Positions 28,562 to 38,483 of a DNA stretch of 64,000 bases are shown here, piece after piece. Location: positions 7,569,001 to 7,633,000 of the forward strand of contig NZ_CP109178.1 in the NCBI RefSeq assembly GCF_036248255.1, given 5' to 3'. Numbering within the stretch: the stretch's first letter is position 1; every line of letters starts with the position of its first letter. The translations under genes were made by a program, and so were the position numbers. Below the pieces are notes generated by a model that was not told the DNA's origin, made no database searches, and saw only the letters and a list, made by a program, of their open reading frames with translations. This DNA is from Streptomyces sp. NBC_01717. GTDB taxonomy: Bacteria > Actinomycetota > Actinomycetes > Streptomycetales > Streptomycetaceae.

Positions 28562-29191
28562 TCAGTATGCCGCTGCAGGAGGATCACGGTGGGTGACGGA
28601 ATGATTCGCTCCTGCTGTCGCGCGAGGCCCCTCCAGCCACTCGTACCCCACAGGCAACTGGCGTACCAGAGCATCCGCGTACGGACGCGAGGGATCGGCG
28701 GCGAAATGTTCTTCCTCGGCCGCGGTCCACCCGTCCCAGAACGTCGAAAGCGCGGACCCGTCCCGACGCCGGCCCCGCTCCCACGACGCCGCGGGGCCGA
28801 GCTCCATCCACCACAGTCGTGCGAGATGCGGGCGCAGCGCACGGCGACCCGCACCCACCCCCTCGATCAGCACCACCGGCGCGGGTTCCAGGGTGCGTGC
28901 GGGGCCGAAGTGCCGAGCGGTCCAGTCGTACGGCGCATAGCGCGCGTTCTCGCCGCGCGACAGCGGCCCGATCACCTGGTCGCGCAGCCGGTCCACCCAG
29001 GCGAACAGCTCCTCGTGCGTGGCCAGATCGTCCAGCCGCAGGACGGGCGCCTCGCCGAGCGCGGTCGAGAGGCGGGACGCGAGGGTGCTCTTGCCCGATC
29101 CCGCGTGGCCGTCGATGCCGATGAGTCGGACCGGCCCGCAGGACGGCGCCAGGGTGCGCAGCCGGGAAGCGTGGCGCGAGAGGTCGTTCAT
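28562..29191 (-). CDS. Uridine kinase-like P-loop kinase
   Basis: A 209-residue P-loop protein with Walker A IGIDGHAGSGKSTLASRLS near residue 30, a DLATHEELFAW substrate-loop region and ARYAPYDWTARHFG followed by VLIEGVGAGRRALRP. These are features of the uridine kinase/phosphoribulokinase group as annotated across Streptomyces. True substrate specificity is uncertain because the classic Udk nucleoside-binding motif is not obvious. The ATG at 29191 was preferred; the frame is open further upstream but without homology. Confidence 0.75.
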   Translation of the reverse strand: MNDLSRHASRLRTLAPSCGPVRLIGIDGHAGSGKSTLASRLSTALGEAPVLRLDDLATHEELFAWVDRLRDQVIGPLSRGENARYAPYDWTARHFGPARTLEPAPVVLIEGVGAGRRALRPHLARLWWMELGPAASWERGRRRDGSALSTFWDGWTAAEEEHFAADPSRPYADALVRQLPVGYEWLEGPRATAGANHSVTHRDPPAAAY

Positions 29192-29366
29192 GTGGCCCAG
29201 CCTACGAGCCGGTCCGGAGCAACCGCAGGTCACGCCAGTGGACCAGACCAATATTGGTTCGTCGGCACACTGCGATTCGCTGGCCCAATCCGGCTGCGAA
29301 CCGCAATAGTTGGCGCACTGTCGTGCACCCGCAGCCCCACTCCGCTTACGACCGGGGGTTTCGCCC

Positions 29367-30737
29367 ATGAACCGACCGACCTCACGCAGAACTGTGCTGA
29401 CCGCCGCGCTCGCGGCGGCGGCCGCCGCCGGTACGGCGTCGTCCGCCGGCTCCGCAGCCGCCGCGATCCCGGCTGCCGCCCCGCCCCACGCGGCCGCGGC
29501 GGCCGCCTCCCTCGTGGACAACCACTCCTGGAGTACGTACACCGACTGGCGCAGCGGCTGCGGCGACGGGACGCGCGCCGTCGCGGGACGCAGGCCCGGT
29601 CTGGTGATCGGCGCCCCCCGGGGGCGTACCGACTACACCGACCCGCACACCGGGAACACCGCCACCTGGGAGTACGCGACCTGGACCTCGCCCCGGCACC
29701 GGTCCGCGGTCCCGGCGACCGAGGTCATCGCGTCCTGGAACGCGGACGCGCCGGCAGGCACCTGGATCCAGATCGAGCTGAGCGGCCGCTACTCGGACGG
29801 CACCGACACCCCCTGGTACGTGATGGGCCGCTGGGCGGCGGGTGACGGCGACATCCGCCGCACCTCCGTCGACGACCAGACCGACGGCAGAAGCTCCATC
29901 TGGACCGACACCTTCTCGGTGGACGACGCGGCGAGCGGGCTGCGGCTGGTCTCGTACAAGCTGCGACTCACCCTGTACCGCACCCCGGGCAGCAACCTCA
30001 CCCCGACCGTGTGGCGGCTCGGCGCGATGGCCTCGGACATCCCCGACCGCTTCACCGTGGAGCCCAGTGCCCCCGGCCTCGCCCGGGAGCTGCCGGTGCC
30101 GCGCTACTCGCAGAGCGTGCACTCGGGCCAGTACCCGGAGTACGACAACGGCGGTGAGGCGTGGTGCAGCCCCACCTCCTCGCAGATGATCATCGAGTAC
30201 TGGGGGCGCAGGCCCACCGCCGAGGACCTGGCCTGGGTGGAGCCAGGCCTCGCCGACCCACAGGTCTGCCATGCGGCCCGCTTCACGTACGACTACCAGT
30301 ACGAGGGCTGCGGCAACTGGCCGTTCAACGCCGCCTATGCCGCCACGTACGACGACATGAGCGCGGTCGTCACGCGGCTGCGTTCGCTGACCGACCTGGA
30401 GACGCTGATCCGGGCCGGTATCCCGGCCATAACGTCGCAGTCCTTCCTCAAGGAGGAGCTGACCGGGGCCGGGTACGGGACCTCCGGCCATCTCATGACC
30501 GTGATCGGGTTCACGGCTGACGGCGATGTGATCGCCAACGATCCGGCCTCGCCGAGCGACGAGGCCGTCCGCCGGATCTACAAGCGGCACGAGTGGGAGA
30601 CGATCTGGCTCCGCACCAAGCGCTACAACGCGAGCGGCAAAGTGGTGTCCGGCACAGGAGGCGTCTGCTACCTCTACTTCCCGGCGCACCCGACGCCCGC
30701 CCAGCAGCGGGCTCTGGCGGCCGTCGGCATCCGCTGA
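29367..30737 (+). CDS. Tat-exported C39-like peptidase
   Basis: A 456-residue secreted protein with a twin-arginine signal (TSRRTVLTAALAAAAAAG) and an Ala-rich stretch before the mature part. A beta-sandwich-like domain (about residues 50-235) precedes a papain-like C39-family domain with the nucleophile in GEAWCSPTSSQMIIEYWG and the histidine in TSGHLMTVIGFTADGDVIANDPA. Such proteins are extracellular cysteine peptidases or non-classical transglutaminase/peptidase relatives; the substrate is unknown. The ATG at 29367 gives the complete Tat motif; an earlier in-frame ATG at 29310 adds unrelated residues. Confidence 0.82.
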   Translation: MNRPTSRRTVLTAALAAAAAAGTASSAGSAAAAIPAAAPPHAAAAAASLVDNHSWSTYTDWRSGCGDGTRAVAGRRPGLVIGAPRGRTDYTDPHTGNTATWEYATWTSPRHRSAVPATEVIASWNADAPAGTWIQIELSGRYSDGTDTPWYVMGRWAAGDGDIRRTSVDDQTDGRSSIWTDTFSVDDAASGLRLVSYKLRLTLYRTPGSNLTPTVWRLGAMASDIPDRFTVEPSAPGLARELPVPRYSQSVHSGQYPEYDNGGEAWCSPTSSQMIIEYWGRRPTAEDLAWVEPGLADPQVCHAARFTYDYQYEGCGNWPFNAAYAATYDDMSAVVTRLRSLTDLETLIRAGIPAITSQSFLKEELTGAGYGTSGHLMTVIGFTADGDVIANDPASPSDEAVRRIYKRHEWETIWLRTKRYNASGKVVSGTGGVCYLYFPAHPTPAQQRALAAVGIR

Positions 30738-30853
30738 CGCGGCCCGGCGCTCCCGGGGCAGTGACCGATGTCATCTACCCCGGGGGCCCGACCGGCTGGC
30801 ACTCTGGAAGGGTCACGGGGGGACTTCACTGCCGGACGACCGAGCGAGATGCC

Positions 30854-31003
30854 ATGAGCGCGACCACCGCAACCACCGTCACTGCCCGCCGCCGCGCGCG
30901 GACCGGAGGCCCCGAGGACCGGTCCAAGCTGCTGGAGAACGTCCTGGGCTGGACGCTCGTCGTCCTCGTCGCCATGTTCGTCACCCAGGCCGGCCTCATG
31001 TGA
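30854..31003 (+). CDS. Small single-span membrane protein (SCO1431-like)
   Basis: A 49-residue protein with a basic N terminus (TARRRARTGG) and one C-terminal transmembrane helix (NVLGWTLVVLVAMFVTQAGLM). Size, position beside the chitinase and the helix match what I recall as the SCO1431 family membrane protein of streptomycetes. No function is known. It sits 116 bases after the peptidase gene. Confidence 0.65.
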   Translation: MSATTATTVTARRRARTGGPEDRSKLLENVLGWTLVVLVAMFVTQAGLM

Positions 31004-31070
31004 GAAGCCGGCCGTCGGCGGAACAGGGCGGGAAGTCTCTCGGGCTCCCCGCCCCTCGGGATCGCGCGGC

Positions 31071-32336
<1,266 letters not shown>

Positions 32337-32440
32337 CGTGGCTCCTCGTGGGGGAGGGGGCTTGCGAGTGGGGGGACGTACGGCCGACCCCGCGCAGAAT
32401 TGGCATGAACGCGATAAGGCCGACTGGGTTGGAACCGTAG

Positions 32441-32477
32441 ATGGACTAGACCAGTTGGGTCAATGGTTCGGACCATT
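32441..32477. promoter_or_regulatory. Two DasR-like (dre) palindromes upstream of the chitinase
   Basis: ATGGACTAGACCAGT (32441-32455), read on the minus strand as ACTGGTCTAGTCCAT, is very close to the dre consensus ACTGGTCTAGACCACT. AATGGTTCGGACCATT (32462-32477) is a second near-palindrome with the same TGGT-N4-ACCA arrangement and a similar spacing. They lie 105-141 bases before the chitinase ATG, where GlcNAc-responsive DasR control is expected. The rest of 32337-32721 contains no gene. Confidence 0.7.
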
Positions 32478-32721
32478 CCGATGGCGATCCGGGCCCGCAC
32501 GGACCACCCGGCCGCCCGCTCCGGCACCCGGTGACGGATACCGTCCGATCGGGCATACTCGACCCGCCACAGCCGCTGGCCAGCAACTCTCGTAATCCGG
32601 GAGGGCAGCATCGGCTGAGTAGTAGTGCTTGTCCGGGCCCCGGCCCGGAATATCCCGGCGGCGCCGCTCACACCCCGCGCGCGCGACCGCCGCAACGCCC
32701 GACAGGGAGGAGAGCGCCGTC

Positions 32722-33894
32722 ATGTCCGACCGTGCCCCGCAGTTGGTGGAGCGTCGTCTGCCCACCGAGGAGTCCAGGCAGCTTGTCGCGCTGGTCCGCG
32801 ACATCGTCCAGCGGGAGATCGCGCCACGGGCGGCGGAGGAGGAGGACGCCGGCCGGTTCCCGCGCGAAGTCTTCACCCTGCTCTCCGAGTCCGGACTCCT
32901 CGGCCTGCCGTACGACTCCGCCTACGGCGGCGGCGACCAGCCGTACGAGGTCTACCTCCAGGTTCTCGAAGAACTCGCGGCCGCCCGGCTCACCGTCGGC
33001 CTCGGCGTCAGTGTCCACTCGCTCGCCTGCCACGCCCTCGCCGGATACGGCACCAAGGAGCAGCGGGCGGAACATCTGCCGGCGATGCTGGGAGGCGGCC
33101 TGCTGGGCGCCTACTGTCTCTCGGAGCCCGCCTCGGGCTCCGATGCCGCCTCGCTCCGCACGAAGGCCGAACGGGACGGCGACGACTGGGTCATCACCGG
33201 CACCAAGGCGTGGATCACACACGGCGGGATCGCCGACTTCTACACGGTCCTGGCGCGTAGCGGCGTCGAGGGTGCCCGCGGCATCACCGCCTTCCTGGTC
33301 CCCGGCGACGCCGAGGGGCTGAACGCGGCCCTCCCCGAGAAGAAGATGGGCATGAAGGGCTCGCCCACCGCCCAACTGCACTTCGACGGCGTACGGGTGC
33401 CCGACGCGCGCCGGATCGGTGAGGAGGGGCAGGGCTTCGCCATCGCCCTGTCGGCACTCGACTCCGGGCGTCTCGGTATCGCCGCCTGTGCCATCGGTGT
33501 CGCGCAGGCGGCCTTGAACGAGGCCGTCGGATACGCCACCGGGCGGCAGCAGTTCGGCCGTCCCATCGCGGACTTCCAGGGACTGCGGTTCATGCTCGCC
33601 GACATGGCCACCCAGATCGAGGCGGGCCGCGCGCTCTACCTGGAGGCGGCCAGGCTGCGTGACGCCGGTAGGCCGTTCTCCCGACAGGCCGCCATGGCCA
33701 AGCTGTTCTGCACCGACGCGGCCATGCGGGTCACCGTCGACGCCGTCCAGGTCCTGGGCGGCTACGGCTACACCCTCGACTTCCCCGTCGAGCGGCTGAT
33801 GCGCGAGGCGAAGGTGCTGCAGATCGTCGAGGGCACCAACCAGATTCAGCGCATGGTCATCGCGCGCCACCTCGCAGGTCCCGAGACGCGCTGA
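32722..33894 (+). CDS. Acyl-CoA dehydrogenase
   Basis: A 390-residue FAD enzyme that introduces the alpha-beta double bond into acyl-CoA. Visible signatures are GAYCLSEPASGSDAASLRT (FAD/substrate segment), TGTKAWITHGG, the C-terminal QVLGGYGYTLDFPVERLMR and VEGTNQIQRMVIARHL. The catalytic Glu lies in the VEGTNQ loop. The ATG at 32722 is preceded by GGGAGGAG. The stretch TVGLGVSVHSL is typical of short- or branched-chain enzymes. It overlaps the 3' end of the following minus-strand gene by 38 bases. Confidence 0.92.
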   Translation: MSDRAPQLVERRLPTEESRQLVALVRDIVQREIAPRAAEEEDAGRFPREVFTLLSESGLLGLPYDSAYGGGDQPYEVYLQVLEELAAARLTVGLGVSVHSLACHALAGYGTKEQRAEHLPAMLGGGLLGAYCLSEPASGSDAASLRTKAERDGDDWVITGTKAWITHGGIADFYTVLARSGVEGARGITAFLVPGDAEGLNAALPEKKMGMKGSPTAQLHFDGVRVPDARRIGEEGQGFAIALSALDSGRLGIAACAIGVAQAALNEAVGYATGRQQFGRPIADFQGLRFMLADMATQIEAGRALYLEAARLRDAGRPFSRQAAMAKLFCTDAAMRVTVDAVQVLGGYGYTLDFPVERLMREAKVLQIVEGTNQIQRMVIARHLAGPETR

Positions 33895-34168
33895 GTCGCA
33901 GCGGCCGGTCCGACCACACCGGCGTGGTCATGATCCGGTTCCACTCCTGGTCGTGGCGGCCCGGCAGGGTCCGTCCGGTGGACTCCCAATGGCTCAGCAT
34001 GGCCCGGTAGATGGGCGGATCGGTCGAATGCGGCGCCGGGCGCGGCGGAGAAGGTGCGGGCGCGGACTTCGGCGCCGGCTGGGAGCCGGGCCGCGGAACC
34101 GATTCTTCGGAGGCCGGAGCGGCGAGACGGCGGCGACCAGGGCCGGCCGTTGAATGCAGCAGCGTCAT
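33857..34168 (-). CDS. Small conserved hypothetical protein
   Basis: A 103-residue protein with a disordered Pro/Ala-rich N terminus and a compact segment PPIYRAMLSHWESTGRTLPG followed by RHDQEWNRI. I recall similar RALVxxWxxxGRTLPGxxDPEW segments in small actinobacterial proteins, which is why I accept it. Its 3' end overlaps the end of the acyl-CoA dehydrogenase tail to tail. No clear RBS is seen at the ATG, so start and reality are moderately uncertain. Confidence 0.45.
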   Translation of the reverse strand: MTLLHSTAGPGRRRLAAPASEESVPRPGSQPAPKSAPAPSPPRPAPHSTDPPIYRAMLSHWESTGRTLPGRHDQEWNRIMTTPVWSDRPLRLSASRDLRGGAR

Positions 34169-34373
34169 GTCAGGCCAACGGCGTGGGGCGGGGCCGGGTC
34201 ACTGCCGGGTGGATTCGAGCGCCCGTTCGCCAGGTTCCCCTGTCTTGCGGGCGTGGCTCGATGCTGCCCGCACCACGCCGGTCCGGCCGTCGTGGTGCAG
34301 TGCAGGTGTCTTCAGGTGCTGCCGGAGGTCTCCGGCGGCAAGGACGACCGCAATGGAGCGGCGTCGGACCGTG

Positions 34374-34772
34374 TCAGGCGGCGTTGCGGCGCATCTGCGG
34401 GACCCGCATCGGGCGCGAACCGGCGCCACCGGCGTGCGAGAAGGGCTGCATCCGCCAGTCGAGCCCCTGAGGGAGCGTCAACAGCAGTGCCGTCTCCTGC
34501 TCGTGGAGCTCGAGCGACTCGTCGGCGGGACGCGTCTGCGCGACGCCGCGGCCGGTTCCGGCGCACACCGTGAGCACGAACGGGTTCCACGGGGTCGGGC
34601 ACAGCGCGTGTTCCGGCAGCACAACCTCGTCGGCCAGCAGTGCGATCGGCTGCGCACAGTCCGGGCAGATCACCCGGTACATCTCAAAAGTGTCGTACGC
34701 GTCGGGAGCGGAGTCCTCGACGGGTTCGACAGGCTCCGGTTCGGTACGTCCGGTGAGCTTCAGGCTCTGCAT
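34374..34772 (-). CDS. Conserved hypothetical protein with a possible Cys pair
   Basis: A 132-residue cytosolic protein. After a short acidic N terminus it has YRVICPDCAQPIALLADEV, a zinc-ribbon-like Cys pair, then PEHALCPTPWNPFVLTVCAG and a conserved-looking ETALLLTLPQGLDWRM. The ATG at 34772 has GGGGGAGATTCTCC directly before it. I do not recognise a function; the Cys pairs suggest metal or redox chemistry. A small hairpin (GCCGGA/TCCGGC, 34321-34336) lies downstream and may terminate it. Confidence 0.65.
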   Translation of the reverse strand: MQSLKLTGRTEPEPVEPVEDSAPDAYDTFEMYRVICPDCAQPIALLADEVVLPEHALCPTPWNPFVLTVCAGTGRGVAQTRPADESLELHEQETALLLTLPQGLDWRMQPFSHAGGAGSRPMRVPQMRRNAA

Positions 34773-34975
34773 GGAGAATCTCCCCCTCGGGTGGGCCGAC
34801 AAGGCGCCACGGCCTCGACCACAGCAAGCACTTCCCGTCGCGCATCGGCCGTAACCGCTGGCTCGCCGGCTACCCATCCGTAAACCTGTGGCATTCGTCA
34901 CATGCCCGGTGCAGGTGCCCTGTTCGGAGCCCCTGCGACTGTGCCTGGAGGGACCCGGGGCCATAGGTTGACCGC

Positions 34976-35416
34976 ATGGAGGAGCTGGACCGTCAGATTG
35001 TGGAGTTGCTCGTCAAGGACGGGCGGATGAGCTACACCGACCTGGGCAAGGCCACCGGCCTGTCCACCTCGGCCGTTCATCAGCGTGTCCGAAGGCTGGA
35101 GCAGCGCGGGGTGATCCGGGGCTATGCCGCGGTCGTCGACCCCGAGGCCGTCGGGCTGCCCCTCACCGCGTTCATCTCGGTGAAACCCTTCGACCCGAGC
35201 GCGCCGGACGACATCGCCGAGCGGCTCGCCGGCGTGCCCGAACTGGAGGCGTGCCACAGCGTCGCGGGCGACGAGAACTACATCCTCAAGGTGCGGGTCG
35301 CGACCCCGCTGGAGCTGGAACACCTGCTCACCCGGATCCGCTCGCTCGCCGGCGTCTCCACCCGCACCACCGTGGTCCTCTCCACCCCGTACGAGGCACG
35401 ACCCCCGCAGATCTGA
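34976..35416 (+). CDS. Lrp/AsnC-family transcriptional regulator
   Basis: A 146-residue protein with the AsnC winged helix (ELDRQIVELLVKDGRMSY, ATGLSTSAVHQRVRRLEQRG) and a C-terminal RAM domain (LEACHSVAGDENYILKVRV). TAGGTT lies seven bases before the ATG, so the transcript is probably leaderless. It is not closely similar to the other Lrp-type gene in this window at 6221. The amidohydrolase gene follows 68 bases downstream and may be a target or operon partner. Confidence 0.9.
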   Translation: MEELDRQIVELLVKDGRMSYTDLGKATGLSTSAVHQRVRRLEQRGVIRGYAAVVDPEAVGLPLTAFISVKPFDPSAPDDIAERLAGVPELEACHSVAGDENYILKVRVATPLELEHLLTRIRSLAGVSTRTTVVLSTPYEARPPQI

Positions 35417-35484
35417 GACACGCCCGCCGCGGACCCGAGGGGGGTGCGGACCGCGCCGCTCCGTGCAGGCGCGAGACTGGTGTC

Positions 35485-37131
35485 ATGACCGAGAGCACCG
35501 CCCCCCAGAGCGAACACCGCACCGTGCTGCTGCGCGGTGGAGACGTCCACAGCCCCGCCGACCCCTTCGCCACCGCCATGGTCGTCGAACGCGGCCATGT
35601 CGCCTGGGTGGGCTCCGAAGGGGCCGCCGACGCCTTCGCGAGCGGCGTCGATGAAGTGATCGACCTCGAAGGGGCGCTGGTCACTCCGGCGTTCACCGAC
35701 GCGCACGTCCACACCACATCGACCGGCCTGGCCCTCACCGGTCTGGACCTCTCGGGAGCCCGCACCCTCGCCGAGGCCCTCGATCTCGTTCGTACGCACA
35801 CCGCCGCGCACCCCGCCGACCGGGTCGTCCTCGGCCACGGCTGGGACGCCACGCGCTGGCCGGAGCAGCGACCCCCGTCGCGCGGCGAACTCGACGCGGC
35901 GGCCGGCGGCCGGCCCGTCTATCTGCCGCGGATCGATGTGCACTCCGCGGTCGTCACCACAGCCCTCCTCGATCTGGTGCCCGGCGTCACCGCGCTGGCC
36001 GGCTACCACCCCGACGCCCCGCTCACCGACGCCGCCCACCACGCGGTGCGCTCCGCCGCGCACGGCGCCGTCTCGCCGCGGCAGCGCGCCGACGCCCAGC
36101 GCGCCGCCCTGGACCACGCCGCCTCGCTCGGCATCGGCACCGTCCATGAGTGCGGCGGACCCGACATCTCCGACGAGGAGGACTTCACCGGGCTGCTGAA
36201 GCTCGCCGCCGGGCGGCCGGGCCCGCGGGTCTTCGGCTACTGGGCCGAGCAGGTGGGCGACGAGAAGGACGCCCGCCGGATCCGCGAACTCGGCGCGATC
36301 GGCGCCGCCGGGGATCTGTTCGTCGACGGCTCCCTCGGCTCGCACACCGCGTGCCTGCACGAGCCGTACGCCGACGGTCCGGCCGGACACACCGGTACCG
36401 CCCACCTGGACGCGGCGCAGATCGCCGCCCATGTCACCGCCTGCACCGAGGCCGGTCTGCAGGCCGGTTTCCACGCCATCGGCGACGCCGCGGTCTCCGC
36501 CGTCGTGGCCGGAGTCCGGGCCGCCTCCGAAACGCTCGGACCGGCTCGCATCCGGGCCGCCCGGCACCGTGTCGAGCACGCCGAGATGCTCACCCCCGAG
36601 ACCATCGCCGCCTTCGCGGAGCTGGGTCTGACCGCCTCCGTCCAGCCCGCCTTCGACGCGGCCTGGGGCGGCGAGGACGGCATGTACGCGCAGCGGCTCG
36701 GTGCCGAGCGGGCCCGCACCCTGAACCCCTATGCGGGTCTCCTGCGGGCCGGTGTGCCCCTCGCCTTCGGCTCGGACAGCCCGGTGACCCCGCTGGACCC
36801 GTGGGGGACCGTACGGGCCGCCGCGTTCCACCGTTCGCCCGAGCACCGGATCTCCGTACGGGCGGGATTCACCGCGCACACCAGGGGCGGCTGGCGGGCC
36901 GTCGGCCGCGACGACGCGGGCACGCTGGTGCCCGGTGCACCTGCCGACTACGCCGTCTGGCGCACCGAGGAACTCGTGGTCCAGGCTCCGGACGACCGGG
37001 TCGCCCGCTGGTCGACGGACCCGCGGTCCGGGACGCCCGGACTGCCGGATCTCACCCCTGGCGGTGAACTTCCGGTCTGCCTGCGTACCGTGATCTTCGG
37101 ACAAACTGTCTACGTAAGGCCGAACGGGTGA
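35485..37131 (+). CDS. YtcJ-like metal-dependent amidohydrolase
   Basis: A 548-residue amidohydrolase-superfamily protein. It has the metal-binding HVH pair in PAFTDAHVHTTSTG, a third histidine in AGFHAIGDAAVSA, HRVEHAEML, and the catalytic Asp in FGSDSPVTPLDPW. This combination is characteristic of the YtcJ/Amidohydro_3 group with no signal peptide. Substrates of these enzymes vary (N-substituted amides, formamides) and cannot be predicted. It lies just after the Lrp-type regulator. Confidence 0.85.
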   Translation: MTESTAPQSEHRTVLLRGGDVHSPADPFATAMVVERGHVAWVGSEGAADAFASGVDEVIDLEGALVTPAFTDAHVHTTSTGLALTGLDLSGARTLAEALDLVRTHTAAHPADRVVLGHGWDATRWPEQRPPSRGELDAAAGGRPVYLPRIDVHSAVVTTALLDLVPGVTALAGYHPDAPLTDAAHHAVRSAAHGAVSPRQRADAQRAALDHAASLGIGTVHECGGPDISDEEDFTGLLKLAAGRPGPRVFGYWAEQVGDEKDARRIRELGAIGAAGDLFVDGSLGSHTACLHEPYADGPAGHTGTAHLDAAQIAAHVTACTEAGLQAGFHAIGDAAVSAVVAGVRAASETLGPARIRAARHRVEHAEMLTPETIAAFAELGLTASVQPAFDAAWGGEDGMYAQRLGAERARTLNPYAGLLRAGVPLAFGSDSPVTPLDPWGTVRAAAFHRSPEHRISVRAGFTAHTRGGWRAVGRDDAGTLVPGAPADYAVWRTEELVVQAPDDRVARWSTDPRSGTPGLPDLTPGGELPVCLRTVIFGQTVYVRPNG

Positions 37132-37240
37132 CGTCCGGACATTTCGTACCGCCGATCGAAGGCGGCATCGCTTCCCCGCGACCTGGGAATCTCCGGTACT
37201 GACCAGGCGACTTCGGCAAACGTTGCAGGTCAGACGGGTA

Positions 37241-37271
37241 TTGACAGAATGCGCCCACGGGCCGGTAGGTT
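37241..37271 (+). promoter_or_regulatory. Possible promoter in the long leader of ppm1
   Basis: TTGACA (37241-37246) and TAGGTT (37266-37271) with a 19-base spacer resemble a vegetative promoter. It would give ppm1 an untranslated leader of about 380 bases. A GTGGTG...CACCAC hairpin near 37350 lies in that leader. I see no convincing gene between 37132 and 37659. Confidence 0.4.
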
Positions 37272-37659
37272 CGGCCGAGTCCACCACAGGACGTCCGACC
37301 GGTTGAACCTCCACGCAGTCGTCGAACGCCGCTGGGTCATGGGGTGGTGTGCCGCACCGGTGCACCACCACTGACAGCCAGGTTCAGCGCCCGCGCCTCG
37401 GGGGCGAGGGAAGGTTCGAACCGGACGGCAGGTGCGACCCGGGTGGGGCCCGGACGTTCAGTAGACAACGGCTTTCGGTCGACCCGCAGCCAGCGGGACC
37501 CAGGTCGGCCCGAAGGACGCCGGGCCCCGATCCGCAGTTCTGTCCGTACTTCCCTCCTTCTGTCCGGCCCGGCTCCCGATACCTTCCGACCGCGTCTGTC
37601 CTCGGTCCCGGATGCGGTCGATATGGTGTGCACCTGCGTACGGACGTGAGGGGCAGTTA

Positions 37660-38427
37660 GTGAACGACGGCGGTCAGAGGCGATACGGCCCGCTCGGCAG
37701 AGCGTTGGTGATCATCCCGACCTACAACGAGGCCGAGAACATCAAGCCGATCGTCATCCGGGTGCGCGCCGCAGTGCCGGACGCTGACATCCTGGTCGCC
37801 GACGACAACAGCCCCGACGGCACCGGCAAGATCGCCGACGAGCTCGCCGCCGCCGACAGCCAGGTCCAGGTACTGCACCGGCAGGGCAAGGAAGGGCTCG
37901 GTGCCGCATACCTGGCGGGCTTCCGCTGGGGTATCGAGCACGGCTACGGCGTCCTTGTCGAGATGGACGCCGACGGCTCCCACCAGCCCGAGGAGCTGCC
38001 CCGGCTGCTCACCGCCCTCAAGGGCGCCGACCTGGTGCTCGGGTCCCGCTGGGTGCCGGGCGGGCGCGTGGTCAACTGGCCCAAGTCCCGCGAAATGATC
38101 TCCCGGGGCGGCAGCACGTACTCCCGGCTGCTGCTCGGACTGCAGACCCGGGACGTCACAGGCGGCTACCGGGCCTTCCGGGCGGAGACCCTGCAGGGCA
38201 TCGGCCTCGACGAGGTCGCCTCCCAGGGCTACTGCTTCCAGGTCGACCTGGCCCGCCGCGCCGTCGACGCGGGATACCACGTGGTCGAGGTCCCGATCAC
38301 CTTCGTGGACCGCGAGATCGGCGACTCCAAGATGAGCCGCGACATCCTCGTCGAGGCGCTGTGGCGGGTCACGGCGTGGGGCGTCACCTCCCGCGCGAAC
38401 CGGGTCCTGGGCCGCAAGCCCTTCTGA
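37660..38427 (+). CDS. ppm1: Polyprenol-phosphate mannose synthase
   Basis: Transfers mannose from GDP-mannose to polyprenyl phosphate, giving the donor for protein O-mannosylation and lipoglycans. The 255-residue GT2 enzyme shows LVIIPTYNEAENIKPIV, the DxD-type VADDNSPDGTG, VEMDADGSHQPEELPRLL and the C-terminal VPITFVDREIGDSKMSRDI. In S. coelicolor the orthologue at this position (SCO1423) is Ppm1, needed with Pmt for the phage phiC31 receptor. The GTG at 37660 has GAGGGG six bases upstream. It lacks the N-acyltransferase half of the fused mycobacterial form. Confidence 0.92.
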   Translation: MNDGGQRRYGPLGRALVIIPTYNEAENIKPIVIRVRAAVPDADILVADDNSPDGTGKIADELAAADSQVQVLHRQGKEGLGAAYLAGFRWGIEHGYGVLVEMDADGSHQPEELPRLLTALKGADLVLGSRWVPGGRVVNWPKSREMISRGGSTYSRLLLGLQTRDVTGGYRAFRAETLQGIGLDEVASQGYCFQVDLARRAVDAGYHVVEVPITFVDREIGDSKMSRDILVEALWRVTAWGVTSRANRVLGRKPF

Positions 38428-38483
38428 TCGCCCTCACATCCCGCTTATCCCGCTCGGACGTGCGTCCAGGCACACTGGGGACC

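Noticed and set aside
34199..34429. Minus-strand frame with a plausible-looking VLAAGDLRQHLKTPALHHDG segment.
   Set aside because: It overlaps the better-supported gene ending at 34374, has no RBS, and its N-terminal half is clearly antisense-type sequence.
37349..37660. Several overlapping frames in both directions between the amidohydrolase and ppm1.
   Set aside because: Products are low-complexity Arg/Pro/Ser sequences with no RBS or homology that I recognise.
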